Source: an uncultured Clostridiaceae bacterium
GTDB lineage: Bacteria; Bacillota; Clostridia; TANB77; CAG-508
Assembly: GCA_949927585.1 (NCBI GenBank)
Contig: CATLFA010000012.1
Span: forward strand, 1 to 48,387
DNA length: 48,387 bases
Reading direction: 5' to 3'
Part shown: one piece after another, positions 33,392 to 42,797 of the stretch
How positions within the stretch are numbered: position 1 is the first letter of the stretch
Layout: every line of letters begins with the position of its first letter
The notes under the pieces: generated by a model
Told to the model about the DNA's origin: nothing
Database searches by the model: none
What the model saw: only the letters and a program-made list of their open reading frames with translations
Position numbers and translations under genes: made by a program

Positions 33392-33407
33392 GGGAGGTGA
33401 AGGGAAA

Positions 33408-33545
33408 ATGAAATACCAATGTACAGTATGTGGATATGTATATGACGAAGAAGTAGAAAAAGTAAAATTTGAAGATTTACCAGAAGATTGGGTATGTCCA
33501 CTATGCGGAGTAGGAAAAGATATGTTTGAAAAAGTAGAAGAATAG
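33408..33545 (+). CDS. Rubredoxin, 45 aa
   Basis: A short rubredoxin: iron ligands in CTVCGYVY (Cys 5 and 8) and CPLCGVG (Cys 30 and 33), with [11 protein letters not shown] between. It is a little shorter than typical (50-54). AGGGAGGTGAAGGG supplies the ribosome binding site. Together with fprA forms the electron path to O2. Confidence 0.92.
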   Translation: MKYQCTVCGYVYDEEVEKVKFEDLPEDWVCPLCGVGKDMFEKVEE

Positions 33546-33573
33546 CATTTTAAGAAAATTTACTAAATAATAT

Positions 33574-33617
33574 AATAGCCCAAAAGAGATTATTACACTC
33601 TTCTGGGCTATTTCTTT
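33574..33617 (+). terminator. Terminator of the fprA-rubredoxin unit
   Basis: AATAGCCCA pairs with TGGGCTATT with an inner AGA/TCT stem, then T-rich sequence. The remaining stretch to 33870 has no gene; it holds a possible -10 TATACT near 33757. Confidence 0.8.
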
Positions 33618-33870
33618 ACAAAGAAATAGTATTATAAATACTAGCAATATCACCAGTTTGCTCTCCAGTAGCAATAACAATAGGATAATGAAAGTATATA
33701 CAATAAAGTAAGTTATTAAAAAAACCAAAACCTATTGCAAGTTTCCATAAAATATGATATACTTTTTAAGTAACATGTTTTAAAAGTTTATTTTAACTAA
33801 AATAATAAAAGGAGGATAGAATTTAACAAGTAACTTAAAAACCAAGCAAACAACATAGGAGGATTATAAC

Positions 33871-35655
33871 ATGGAAAAAGTAGGTAAGTTAGTTGTAAAT
33901 GTTCTTTCAGTAGTAATAATGTTGGTACTGTATCTGTTATGGCTTCCGCCATTATCACTGGCATATGGAGAAGGTTTTTTATTTTTAGGCATATGTCTGG
34001 TCACGTTAATAGCTAATATTGCTATGTGGGTTTCCGATTTTGGAATTGCATCTCTAATAGAATGTGGAGGCTTTTGCATTGTAGTTATAATATTACTACT
34101 TGGAGGAATTGCAGGAAGTAGAGCATTTAATGCTACTACAAAGCAACAGCAAATTGGAGAAGTGGAAGAAGTAGAGTTTGATGAAATGATTAAACAAATT
34201 GATACTTCACAAATTCCAATTGTAGATGAAGCCTTAGCCAATAAGCAAGCTGATAAAAAGATAGGTGAAGACATTGCATTAGGTTCCAGAATAAAATTAG
34301 GGGATGCTGCAATTCAGGAAGTAAATGGAGAGATTATGTTCGTTGTACCGCTTGAACATACAAGCTTTTGGAAATGGAACAAAAACAGAACTACTCCAGG
34401 ATACATTACTGTGTCTGCTTCAAATCCCAACAAAGTAAATTTTGTAACAGAATTAGATGGCGAAAAGATTAACATTCGTTATCAGGAGTCAGCATATTTT
34501 AGCAAAGACTTGAAACGGCATATGAGAAACGAGGGTTATAGAAATGTAGGTTTAACAGAATATACATTTGAAATTGATGATTCTGGAAGACCATACTGGG
34601 TAGTAACTACCTTCGAGAACCATACAATTTTTAGTTCTGGAGAAGCAACGGGAGTTGTAGTAGTAGATGCACAAACAGGAGAGACAAATTGGTATTCAAT
34701 AGAAGATACGCCAGAATGGGTAGATATCATTCAGCCAAAGTCGTTCATTGAAGACCAAATCGACAATTGGGGAGAACTGATACATGGTTTCTGGAATACA
34801 ATGTTTGGCAATACAGAAATGACCAAAAAGACAGACCTAACTTTAACAGTCTATGTAAATGGCGATTGTTACTACTTCACAGGAATGACAAGTGTAGGAA
34901 CAGACGAATCTTGTTCAGGATTTATCATGGTAAACACTCGTAACAAACATGCCCAAATATGTAAAATAAGTGGTGCAACAGAAAATGCAGCAATGAAATC
35001 AGCAGAAGGCTTAGTATCTGACTTTGGTTATAAGTCTACAGAGCCATTGCCACTTAATATCAACGGTATACCTACATATGTTATGGGTTTAAAAGATGAA
35101 GAAGGTCTTTTAAAAGCATATGCAATGGTAAATGTTGAAAATTACAGTATAGCAGCAAAAGGTGCAAGCTTAGCAGAAGCAAGCAGAGCATATATACAAT
35201 CTGTTGCAAGAAATAGCAGCACTAATGTAGTAGCATCAGATGAAGCATATGGATATACATATGAAGGCAAAGTTCAGCGTATATCAAACGTAGTAGAAGA
35301 TGGTTCAACTTACTATTATTTAGTAGTAGAAGGAGAAGAAGAGAAAATCTTCACAGCTTCATACATGGTTTCGGAAGAGCTTGCGGTTACTCGTGATGGT
35401 GACACTGTAAAAATTACTTATGTAGACGACAAAAATGGAACAGTAGACATCATAACCTTTGATAATGTAGCATTTGCTACACCTGTTTCCGAAGCACAGG
35501 AAAAACGAAATGAACTCGATAAAGGAACTTCAGCATATGATGCAGAAGAAAGCCAAATTATCGAAGTAAATCCTGATGTGAGCGAAGATACATGGAATAG
35601 CCTTTCAGACGAAGAAAAGGCAAAGCTCTTACAGGAGTATCAGGAAAATAATTAA
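33871..35655 (+). CDS. Membrane-anchored protein with large extracytoplasmic domain, 594 aa
   Basis: Three hydrophobic helices at the N-terminus (about 7-27, 31-50, 60-82), then a linker and a 500-residue soluble domain rich in beta-strand pattern, with repeated TPGYITVSASNP- and VVVDAQTGETNWY-like stretches that recall PepSY or beta-propeller sheets. C-terminus acidic (EEKAKLLQEYQENN). Not recognised as a named family. Codon use is richer in G/C third positions than that of neighbours; one in-frame CGG (34516) is read as Arg in KRHMRNE. Single-gene unit with terminator. Confidence 0.6.
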   Translation: MEKVGKLVVNVLSVVIMLVLYLLWLPPLSLAYGEGFLFLGICLVTLIANIAMWVSDFGIASLIECGGFCIVVIILLLGGIAGSRAFNATTKQQQIGEVEEVEFDEMIKQIDTSQIPIVDEALANKQADKKIGEDIALGSRIKLGDAAIQEVNGEIMFVVPLEHTSFWKWNKNRTTPGYITVSASNPNKVNFVTELDGEKINIRYQESAYFSKDLKRHMRNEGYRNVGLTEYTFEIDDSGRPYWVVTTFENHTIFSSGEATGVVVVDAQTGETNWYSIEDTPEWVDIIQPKSFIEDQIDNWGELIHGFWNTMFGNTEMTKKTDLTLTVYVNGDCYYFTGMTSVGTDESCSGFIMVNTRNKHAQICKISGATENAAMKSAEGLVSDFGYKSTEPLPLNINGIPTYVMGLKDEEGLLKAYAMVNVENYSIAAKGASLAEASRAYIQSVARNSSTNVVASDEAYGYTYEGKVQRISNVVEDGSTYYYLVVEGEEEKIFTASYMVSEELAVTRDGDTVKITYVDDKNGTVDIITFDNVAFATPVSEAQEKRNELDKGTSAYDAEESQIIEVNPDVSEDTWNSLSDEEKAKLLQEYQENN

Positions 35656-35666
35656 AAATTCTATCA

Positions 35667-35699
35667 AAAAACTGAGTGTACAATGTGCACTCAGTTTTT
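35667..35699 (+). terminator. Terminator of the 33871 gene
   Basis: AAAAACTGAGTG pairs with CACTCAGTTTTT. Confidence 0.9.
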
Positions 35700-35905
35700 G
35701 TTTAAGAAATCTAGTAAATACTTTATTGAAGCATACTTATTTTTATGATATTATATAAGGAAATTTTAAATTGATACAATATATAAGTATTTGCAACTAG
35801 CTAAAACACTATAATGTTAAAACTAGTTGACAAATTTCCAACTAAAATTGATAGAAAGCAACTAAAGATAGATATATAATTTTAAACAAAGGGAGGATAA
35901 AAATA

Positions 35906-36547
35906 ATGAATTTAGGAGAAAAATTATTTGAACTAAGAAAAGCAAAAAATTTAACACAAGATGAGGTGGCAGAAAAGTTAAATGTAACAAGGCAAACTGT
36001 ATCAAAATGGGAAACAAACCAAAGCACACCAGACTTTGACAAAATAGTTCCAATAAGTGAATTATTTGAAATAGGAGTAGAAGAACTACTAACAGGTAAA
36101 TTAAAGGAAGAAAAACAACTAGAGAAGGAAGAAAAAGTACTTACTAAACAAGAAGCAAAAGAGAAATCAGCAAAAGTAGTAAGTGGTTCTATTTTTATAT
36201 ACATTTTAGCAGTAGCTTTAATAATGATATTAGTTCCAGTAAAACATGTAAACCCAATAGTAGCAAGTTCAATATTCTTAATATTAATAGGGTGGGCAAC
36301 AGCGAGAATAATAAAAAACTATATGTCAATGCCAAAATTTGAAAAGACAAAAGAGGAAAAGAAAGAAGAAAAAATAATAAAGCAAATAAATGGTATTATA
36401 GGCTCAATTTGTGTAGCACTATATTTTATAGTAAGTTTCACAACAATGGCATGGCATGTAACATGGGTAATATTTATAATAAATGGACTAATATGCCAAG
36501 TAGTAAAATTAATATTTATGCTAAAAGGAGATGAAGAAGATGAATAA
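35906..36547 (+). CDS. XRE-family HTH protein with membrane helices, 213 aa
   Basis: HTH domain at about 4-62: LFELRKAKNLTQDEVAEKL and TRQTVSKWETNQSTPDFDK. A charged linker is followed by four hydrophobic segments (about 92-110, 113-131, 165-185, 188-207). AAGGGAGG upstream of the ATG. Overlaps the next gene, a DUF4097-type protein, so they form a pair that likely reports on envelope state. Confidence 0.8.
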   Translation: MNLGEKLFELRKAKNLTQDEVAEKLNVTRQTVSKWETNQSTPDFDKIVPISELFEIGVEELLTGKLKEEKQLEKEEKVLTKQEAKEKSAKVVSGSIFIYILAVALIMILVPVKHVNPIVASSIFLILIGWATARIIKNYMSMPKFEKTKEEKKEEKIIKQINGIIGSICVALYFIVSFTTMAWHVTWVIFIINGLICQVVKLIFMLKGDEEDE

Positions 36548-37328
36548 TAAAACACCAATTATATTTTTACTAATATTAATTTCATTACTAATATTCATTT
36601 TAGTAATGTTCCTAGTAGTAAATTTAACAGGAGGAAGAGGTAGAATAATAAATATTGGCTCTAAGAACAATAAAATAATATATGATAAAACCTTTAATAT
36701 AGAAGAAATAAAAAACATAGAAATAAAGCAAGAGGCAGGAGACATTATTTTTGAAGAAAGTATAGATAATAATATTACAGTAACAGTTTATGGAGAAGAA
36801 GCACAAGATATAGAAGTTACTTTAAATGATGATAAATTAATAGTAGATTACACAAAAAGAAACAGATTCACATTTTTAAATTTTGGAAGTATCAAAAACG
36901 ATATAATAATAAACCTTCCTTCTAGTTATAGTAATAAAATAAAAATAGATAATAACATGGGAAACAATTATATAAATGATTTACAAAATGCAACACTAAC
37001 TATAGATTGTGATGCAGGAGATGTAGAAATAGAAAAAATAAAAAATGCAAATATAAAATGTAATTTAGGGCAAGTAGAAGTAGGAGAGATACTAAATAAA
37101 TGTGACATAAAAGTTGATGCAGGAAATGTAGAAATAGAAAAACTTCTAATAAATGAAAATTCTAAAATAAAAGCAGATTTAGGAAATATAGATATAAAAG
37201 AAACAAACAATATTAATATAGAAGCAAATGTAGATTTAGGAAAAACAAATATAAATGGAAGCAATAGAAACTCAGAAGTTACATTAGAATTAGAATGTGA
37301 CTGTGGGAATATAAATGTAGAAAAATAG
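36540..37328 (+). CDS. DUF4097-type beta-helix protein, membrane anchored, 262 aa
   Basis: One N-terminal helix (about 6-27), then a repetitive beta-strand domain with units such as IEIKQEAGDIIFEES, IDCDAGDVEIEKI and VDAGNVEIEKL, the pattern of DUF4097 (putative adhesin/auto-transporter-like) proteins. The start chosen is ATG 36540, nine bases after AAAGGAG; an ATG at 36531 is inside that spacing. Overlaps the HTH gene by eight bases. A second HTH-less copy of the same type lies at 46499. Confidence 0.75.
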   Translation: MNNKTPIIFLLILISLLIFILVMFLVVNLTGGRGRIINIGSKNNKIIYDKTFNIEEIKNIEIKQEAGDIIFEESIDNNITVTVYGEEAQDIEVTLNDDKLIVDYTKRNRFTFLNFGSIKNDIIINLPSSYSNKIKIDNNMGNNYINDLQNATLTIDCDAGDVEIEKIKNANIKCNLGQVEVGEILNKCDIKVDAGNVEIEKLLINENSKIKADLGNIDIKETNNINIEANVDLGKTNINGSNRNSEVTLELECDCGNINVEK

Positions 37329-37401
37329 AAATTTATTTAATAAGAAAAGAAATAAAAACAATTTGTTTAGTATAGCTTTATATGCAAATAATAGCCTTCA
37401 C

Positions 37402-37428
37402 AATAATAAGTGGAGGTTATTATTTTTT
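37402..37428 (+). terminator. Terminator of the 35906-37328 pair
   Basis: AATAATAA pairs with TTATTATT, then TTTT. Confidence 0.65.
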
Positions 37429-37444
37429 ACATAAGTAAGAAAAT

Positions 37445-37473
37445 TTGCGTTTTTATGTAAAATATTGTATAAT
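37445..37473 (+). promoter_or_regulatory. Promoter of the helicase gene with shared spacer
   Basis: TTGCGT, 17 bases, TATAAT. Spacer begins TTTTATGTAAAATA as in the promoter at 4791-4819. Confidence 0.75.
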
Positions 37474-37554
37474 ATAAGTAACAATGTTTATATTTAGCAT
37501 AAACAAAACATTACCAAAAAATAAAAGAGCGAAAAAAGAAAGGAGTATTTTAAT

Positions 37555-40194
37555 ATGAACACATCATTACCTATTTACAACTATATGAATGAGATTACAG
37601 AGGCTATCAAGAATCATGCTGTAACAATTATTACAGCTGAAACAGGCTCTGGAAAGTCAACACAGGTACCACAGTATGCACATAACGCTGGGTATGATGT
37701 TGTTGTTACCGAACCTCGGCGCATGGCTGCTTGGTCATTAGCAGAAAGAGTAGCAGAAGAAATGGAAACACCATTAGGTGAAACTGTAGGTTTCAGAACA
37801 GCAATGGAGAGAAATGACTCTCAAAATACATCAATACTGTATTGTACAGATGGATTAGAGTTAGTTCGGACACTTACAGACACCAAGAACAAACCTAAAG
37901 TGTTAGTAATAGATGAAGTTCACGAGTGGAACTCAAATATTGAAACACTTATAGGCTGGTCTAAGAAAAAAATCGAAGAAGGCTGGTGCACAAAAGTAGT
38001 TATTATGAGTGCAACGTTGGAAAAAGAAAGCTTGGCAGAGTATTTTGAAAAAGATGTATATTCTTTAGAAGTACCAGGAAGATTATTTCCAGTAAGCTTC
38101 GAAGAAAGAAGTGAAACACATCTTATTGCATCTATTGCTGAAATGGTCTCAGAAGGAAGAAATACATTAGTATTTGTTCCTGGGAAAAAAGAGATTGCAG
38201 AAGTAATTGAAAAACTTTCTTCTAACAATGTAAAAGCAAAAGTGCTTCCATTACATGGAGAGCTTGATTGCGAAGAACAGAAAAAGTGCTTTTATAGTTA
38301 CTCTCTTCCTAAGGTGGTTGTAGCTACAAATGTGGCGCAAACATCAATAACCATTCCGGACATCGATGCAGTAGTAGATACTGGAAAAGAAAGACGCTTA
38401 GAAACATATGATGGTATTCAGGGCTTATTCTTAAGAAATACAAGTAAGGCAGACTGCATGCAAAGAAAAGGCCGTGCAGGAAGAACAAAAGAAGGCAAAT
38501 ACATTCTTTGTTCAGATACCTACTTTGAAGACAGAGAAGAGTTCTCTGTACCTGAAATTCAAAGATGTCTTTTAGAACAAACAGTATTGCGCTTAGCAAC
38601 TATCGGAATTGATGCAGTAGAGTTTCCGTTCTTCCATCAGCCAAAGGTAGAAGAGCTTATAAGAGCAAAAGAAACACTTATAGACTTAGGAGCGCTCAAA
38701 GAAGACAACACAGTAACTCCAATCGGCTACAAGATGGCTAAAATGCCAGTAGGCGTTCAGTCAGCAAGAATGATTATCGAAGCTGAGAAATATGGTGTTA
38801 CAGAAGAAGTTATTAAAATTGCCTCTATTGTAGAAATCGGAACACTGCTTAGCAAAGATGCTTCATATTCAGACTTTACTTGTGAAAGAGAAAGTGATCT
38901 GTTAGCAGAGCTGGATGTGTGGAATAAACTTCAGAAAATGGGGTTTGTAAAGTTCGAAGAGTTAGGCATTAACAAAAAAGTTTTCTTCCGAATTAAAGAA
39001 CACATCAAAAGAATGCATGAAGCATTAAAAGGAGTTGTACAAATAGCATATTGCGAAGACCGTAAGGCAATAAAGATGGCATGCATGGCTGGAATGATTA
39101 ACCACGTATACAAAAATACTGGTTATAGCTATGTAAATGGAGATGGAGTTGACAGACAGTTAGACCGCAAAAGTTGCTTACACTATAGTAGTCCAAGTTT
39201 AGTAGTTGGTAAGCCAAGAATTATTGAGTATAAAGACTCGTGGGGCAGGAAAAGAACAATGGACTTGGTTACAATAGCAACAAAGGTAAGTGCTGAGGAG
39301 TTAAAAGAAATAGCACCTCAATTTATTACAGAAGAGGAAACAGATTGTTATTACTCTTCCTATGAGGACGCTGTTAAAGTAACAAAGGTAACATATTTTA
39401 AAGATATTCGAATTGCAGAAGATACTCAAGCAGTTCCAAATCATCCAGATTATGCAAAATTAAAGGCAGAGTATGAAAGCAGTAATAGAAGTACTTACTA
39501 CGAAGATAGAAGGCAAAAAACAATAGAAATTGACGGGAAAGCCTTTAAAGTAGACTATGGTTGGAGAGAAACATCAATAACTGTAGATAAGTACACACTG
39601 TATCATTCAGATGCTAAAAGAGTAGCATTAGATGATGGAACACAGGTAACGCTTTATTATTATGGAGATTCTTGGCATGGTCAAACAGGAAACAGTATGA
39701 CTGACTTAAGAAACAAAGTAGAACGTGCAAGAGTAAAAGCAGCATGGGATAGAGTAAAAAGAAATCTTCCCGAATTAGAAGCATTCGATATCTTTTCAGT
39801 ATTAAAATGCATTCCTTACATAGGAAAGCAGGAAATAACAATTGGTAATGGTGGATATGGCGAACCTATTTATGGCTTTGGATGCATTTCTTTGCAGAAA
39901 AACAATTCTCTGAAATTAGAATTAATTGAAGATGAAGAAAAGTCAGCAGAGAAGACAAAAGAAGCTATCGAGTTTCTATATGGAAAACACATTAAAGAAA
40001 ATTATTCTGAAAAGAAATTCAAGTTTCTTAAAGGTGTAAAAGGCCTATCCAAAAAAGAACAAAGAGTAAAGGAGGAATTTGACTCCGAAGTACGACAGCT
40101 ATTAGAAGGATTGGATATCAGCAACATTGAAGAAAGAATTTCCTACTTGGAAGAATTATACAATGTGCTAATTGAAGATTTAAAAATAGCGTAA
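37555..40194 (+). CDS. DEAH-box RNA helicase (HrpA/HrpB-like), 879 aa
   Basis: Helicase motifs in order: I AETGSGKSTQVPQ (about 26-38), Ia EPRRMAAWSLAERV (about 52-66), II DEVH (about 121), III MSATLE (about 151), V TNVAQTSITIPDID (about 260), VI QRKGRAGRT (about 302-310). Helicase-associated domain follows; the last 300 residues are not recognised. Motif Ia has Arg encoded by CGG (37717) at a position conserved as Arg in the family, so CGG is arginine there. Codon use differs from neighbours. Unwinds RNA or RNA-protein complexes; the precise target is unknown. Single gene with its own promoter and terminator. Confidence 0.88.
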   Translation: MNTSLPIYNYMNEITEAIKNHAVTIITAETGSGKSTQVPQYAHNAGYDVVVTEPRRMAAWSLAERVAEEMETPLGETVGFRTAMERNDSQNTSILYCTDGLELVRTLTDTKNKPKVLVIDEVHEWNSNIETLIGWSKKKIEEGWCTKVVIMSATLEKESLAEYFEKDVYSLEVPGRLFPVSFEERSETHLIASIAEMVSEGRNTLVFVPGKKEIAEVIEKLSSNNVKAKVLPLHGELDCEEQKKCFYSYSLPKVVVATNVAQTSITIPDIDAVVDTGKERRLETYDGIQGLFLRNTSKADCMQRKGRAGRTKEGKYILCSDTYFEDREEFSVPEIQRCLLEQTVLRLATIGIDAVEFPFFHQPKVEELIRAKETLIDLGALKEDNTVTPIGYKMAKMPVGVQSARMIIEAEKYGVTEEVIKIASIVEIGTLLSKDASYSDFTCERESDLLAELDVWNKLQKMGFVKFEELGINKKVFFRIKEHIKRMHEALKGVVQIAYCEDRKAIKMACMAGMINHVYKNTGYSYVNGDGVDRQLDRKSCLHYSSPSLVVGKPRIIEYKDSWGRKRTMDLVTIATKVSAEELKEIAPQFITEEETDCYYSSYEDAVKVTKVTYFKDIRIAEDTQAVPNHPDYAKLKAEYESSNRSTYYEDRRQKTIEIDGKAFKVDYGWRETSITVDKYTLYHSDAKRVALDDGTQVTLYYYGDSWHGQTGNSMTDLRNKVERARVKAAWDRVKRNLPELEAFDIFSVLKCIPYIGKQEITIGNGGYGEPIYGFGCISLQKNNSLKLELIEDEEKSAEKTKEAIEFLYGKHIKENYSEKKFKFLKGVKGLSKKEQRVKEEFDSEVRQLLEGLDISNIEERISYLEELYNVLIEDLKIA

Positions 40195-40210
40195 GTACTA
40201 GAAATGCTAA

Positions 40211-40243
40211 AGAGACCGCGGACAAATGTCTACGGTCTCTTTT
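40211..40243. terminator. Bidirectional terminator between the helicase and hemolysin III genes
   Basis: AGAGACCG pairs with CGGTCTCTTTT; it lies between two converging genes. Confidence 0.85.
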
Positions 40244-40249
40244 AGAATA

Positions 40250-40924
40250 TTATACAACATATAATAGAATACAAAGAAAATGCAATAAATTCCCTAAAAA
40301 TATAAATATATGGAAAACAGAATGAATATATTTATGCTTTTTTCCAATTCCATATAATATAGCTCCGATAGTATAAATAATACCACCAAGAAGTAAAAGT
40401 ACAAATCCAGAAATAGTTAATAAACTAGGTAATATATTAATTTTAACAATAATACACCATCCCATTAAAAGGTAACAAACCATAGAAAGCACCTTATATT
40501 TTTTAATATCAATAGAATTAAAAATAATACCTATAATAGCAGCAAGCCAAATAATAGCAAGAATAGAATAACCAGTTATAGGGTTATATTCTCTTAATGT
40601 GCATAAACAAAAAGGAGTATATGAGCCAGCTATTAAAATAAAAATAGAACAATGGTCTAAAATTTGAAAAACTTTTTTAGCCTTAAGTTTAGGACTAAGC
40701 CCATGATATATACTAGACATTGAGTAAAGTAAAATCATAGAAAAACCAAAAATAATACCACTAACAATGCCATAAACATTATTGTGAATACCCGCAAAAA
40801 TAGGTACCAATATAAGGGCAATAGCACCTAAAGCACCACCCACAATATGAGTAACCATATTAAAAATTTCCTCACCTTTTGTATAAGAAGGTAAAACTCT
40901 ATCATTCAATTTCATTCTTTCCAA
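40250..40924 (-). CDS. Hemolysin III family membrane protein (PAQR-like)
   Basis: Seven membrane helices with the family motifs EEIFNMVTHIVGG near the N-terminus, SSIYHGL in helix 3 and KKVFQILDHCSIFILIAGSYTPF in the centre; a final His-containing helix ends the protein (HSVFHIFIFLGNLLHF). The conserved His/Ser/Asp residues suggest a metal-dependent hydrolase fold as in PAQR proteins; cytolysis is not implied. The start chosen is TTG 40924, ten bases after AAAGG; a GTG at 40936 lies inside that site. Confidence 0.88.
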   Translation of the reverse strand: MERMKLNDRVLPSYTKGEEIFNMVTHIVGGALGAIALILVPIFAGIHNNVYGIVSGIIFGFSMILLYSMSSIYHGLSPKLKAKKVFQILDHCSIFILIAGSYTPFCLCTLREYNPITGYSILAIIWLAAIIGIIFNSIDIKKYKVLSMVCYLLMGWCIIVKINILPSLLTISGFVLLLLGGIIYTIGAILYGIGKKHKYIHSVFHIFIFLGNLLHFLCILLYVV

Positions 40925-41026
40925 ATAAATCAACACCTTTATATAATCTTGATATGGAGAATATCATATTAAGTAGTAAGTGTCAAATAAGTGACCGAGT
41001 GTTCAATAAAGTATTTTTACATAAAG

Positions 41027-41055
41027 TTGACTTTAAAAGAAAAATATAATATAAT
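41027..41055 (+). promoter_or_regulatory. Promoter of the 41100 gene
   Basis: TTGACT, 17 bases, TATAAT. Just upstream is TTTTTACATAAAG, the inverted form of the TTTTATGTAAAA block at 4797 and 37451. Confidence 0.65.
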
Positions 41056-41099
41056 TAAATTACATAAAACTTGTTTTTAAGAAAGAGAGAGGTAATAAT

Positions 41100-41666
41100 A
41101 TGCGTATTCTCGAAATAGAAGCAATAAAAGACACTATTTGTCGGTCAGAAGATTTGTTGCAAGGAAACAATCCAATAGTGCTTGATGCAGAAACTGTGAA
41201 AACAACAAACTGTTATGCATATTCATTAGGAATTATGTACAATGGAATGAAAGGAAGGTACTTTATTCCAGGATTTACAGAATGCTTACCATACTATGGA
41301 GAGAGCACTGAAGAACTTATGGGAAAAATCGTCATAGACCTGCAAAATTTAGGAATTTCATTTAGGAAGTTAGAACTAGAAGAAGAAAAAAATTTACAAG
41401 AGAATGAATATCTTGTAAAAGTATTCTATACTCCTCCTAATAAGGAATTACCAACAGGCGATTTCCATTTTATTCGGCAAGACAGAGATACAGGAATATG
41501 GTTTCATAAAATGGGATGGTATAGACAACCAGATATTGTACAATCTGACCCAGGGTATGAAGGACCAATTCCTGGTAGTGAACCTTCAAACATCACATCG
41601 AATGGCAAAGATGGATTTTCTTATGTATATGATTCTGTTGCATACCTTGCTATTAAAGAAAATTAG
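41100..41666 (+). CDS. Hypothetical protein with Cys/His motifs, 188 aa, atypical codon use
   Basis: No family named with certainty. TTNCYAYSLGIM (about 35-46) and GDFHFIRQDRDTGIWFHKMGW (about 120-140, written here in part: DFHFIRQDRDTG, WFHKMGW) form a Cys and His pair spaced as in papain-like enzymes. Proteins with NCYAYAL and HxYRQ...WSHK motifs are widespread but uncharacterised, to my knowledge. Two in-frame CGG codons (41142, 41475). The stop codon lies within a 34-bp perfect inverted repeat. Confidence 0.6.
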   Translation: MRILEIEAIKDTICRSEDLLQGNNPIVLDAETVKTTNCYAYSLGIMYNGMKGRYFIPGFTECLPYYGESTEELMGKIVIDLQNLGISFRKLELEEEKNLQENEYLVKVFYTPPNKELPTGDFHFIRQDRDTGIWFHKMGWYRQPDIVQSDPGYEGPIPGSEPSNITSNGKDGFSYVYDSVAYLAIKEN

Positions 41667-41740
41667 TAAGAAATTGTAAAATCAATAACCTACAAAGTTA
41701 CAACTCTGTAGGTTATTGATTTTACAATTTCTTACTAATT
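41661..41740. repeat. 34-bp perfect inverted repeat at the end of the 41100 gene
   Basis: Arms 41661-41694 and 41707-41740 are exact complements (from AATTAGTAAGAAATTG to TTTCTTACTAATT) with a 12-base loop. The left arm contains the stop codon TAG. Likely acts as terminator on either strand but is much longer than usual. The gap to 41980 shows no further feature. Confidence 0.85.
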
Positions 41741-41980
41741 AAACATTTTGAATTATGTTTTTTTCAATCAAAATATTCAACCTTGTGCAAGAGTATATGT
41801 AAGAATTTCTATTCGTGAAAGAAGAATTTTATAAAAAATAAGCTTTTAAGCTAGAAAATAAGAGGAATTAGGAGAAAAAATGATTTTTTTTAATAAATAA
41901 CACAAAAAAGTCACAAAACGTTAATATATGTTTAACAAATCTAATATATAATCCATATAACCTAAGTAAGGAGGGATAAA

Positions 41981-42667
41981 ATGGAAAGTATATTAACGAC
42001 AGAAAATGAAATACAAAAAAATAATGAACTAATAAAAATAGAAAAAGAATATAACGAATTTGAAATAATTATGCTAATTTACCAAAAAGCATTAAATAAC
42101 ATAGTAGAAAAATTTACAAATTTAAGGAGACTATTAAATGAACATTATAATTATGAAGTAATAACCAATATAACATCAAGAATAAAAAGCCCAGAAAGTA
42201 TAGCTGGAAAGATGAAAAAGAAAAAAATAGAAGTAAATTATGAAAATATGATTCAAAACATTAATGATATTGCTGGAGTAAGAATAGTTTGCAATTATAA
42301 AGAAGATATTTATAAAATAAGAAATATTATAAAAAATCAAAAAGACATAAAAATATTAAAAGAAAAAGACTATATAAAAAAGGCAAAAAAGAGTGGTTAT
42401 TCAGCTTACCACATAATAATAGAAGTACCAATTAAAATAAAAGAAGAAACAATACATATAAAAGTAGAAATACAAATAAGGACAGTACTAATGGATTTTT
42501 GGGCAACCACAGAGCATAAGGTAAAATACAAACCTAAAAAGAAAATATCTAATATAGATAGCTTTAAACTATACATTTATGCGAAAATAATAAACATGAT
42601 AAATGATAAAATGTCAAAAATATATAAAAAGCAAATTACAAATATTAAAGATATAGCAATAATTTAG
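41981..42667 (+). CDS. Small alarmone synthetase (RelA/SpoT domain, RelQ/YjbM-like)
   Basis: A 228-residue (p)ppGpp synthetase without hydrolase domain. Family motifs: SRIKSPESIAGKMKKK (about 66-81), INDIAGVRIVCNYKEDIY (about 93-110), DYIKKAKKSGYSAYHIIIEV (about 131-150), VEIQIRT and MDFWATTEHKVKYK (about 165-187). The catalytic Asp and Glu residues of the family are in place. Makes stringent-response alarmones from ATP and GDP/GTP. The C-terminal lysine-rich helix is somewhat divergent. AAGGAGG upstream; monocistronic. Confidence 0.92.
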   Translation: MESILTTENEIQKNNELIKIEKEYNEFEIIMLIYQKALNNIVEKFTNLRRLLNEHYNYEVITNITSRIKSPESIAGKMKKKKIEVNYENMIQNINDIAGVRIVCNYKEDIYKIRNIIKNQKDIKILKEKDYIKKAKKSGYSAYHIIIEVPIKIKEETIHIKVEIQIRTVLMDFWATTEHKVKYKPKKKISNIDSFKLYIYAKIINMINDKMSKIYKKQITNIKDIAII

Positions 42668-42797
42668 TAAATAAAAAGTAAACATAAGAGGAATAGTAAA
42701 AAGACTGAAAAAGCAAATAGTTAGCCTTGCTAATTGTTTGCTTTTATGCTAATATAAAGAAAATATGAGTATATAAATAGAAGGGAATATAAAACAC

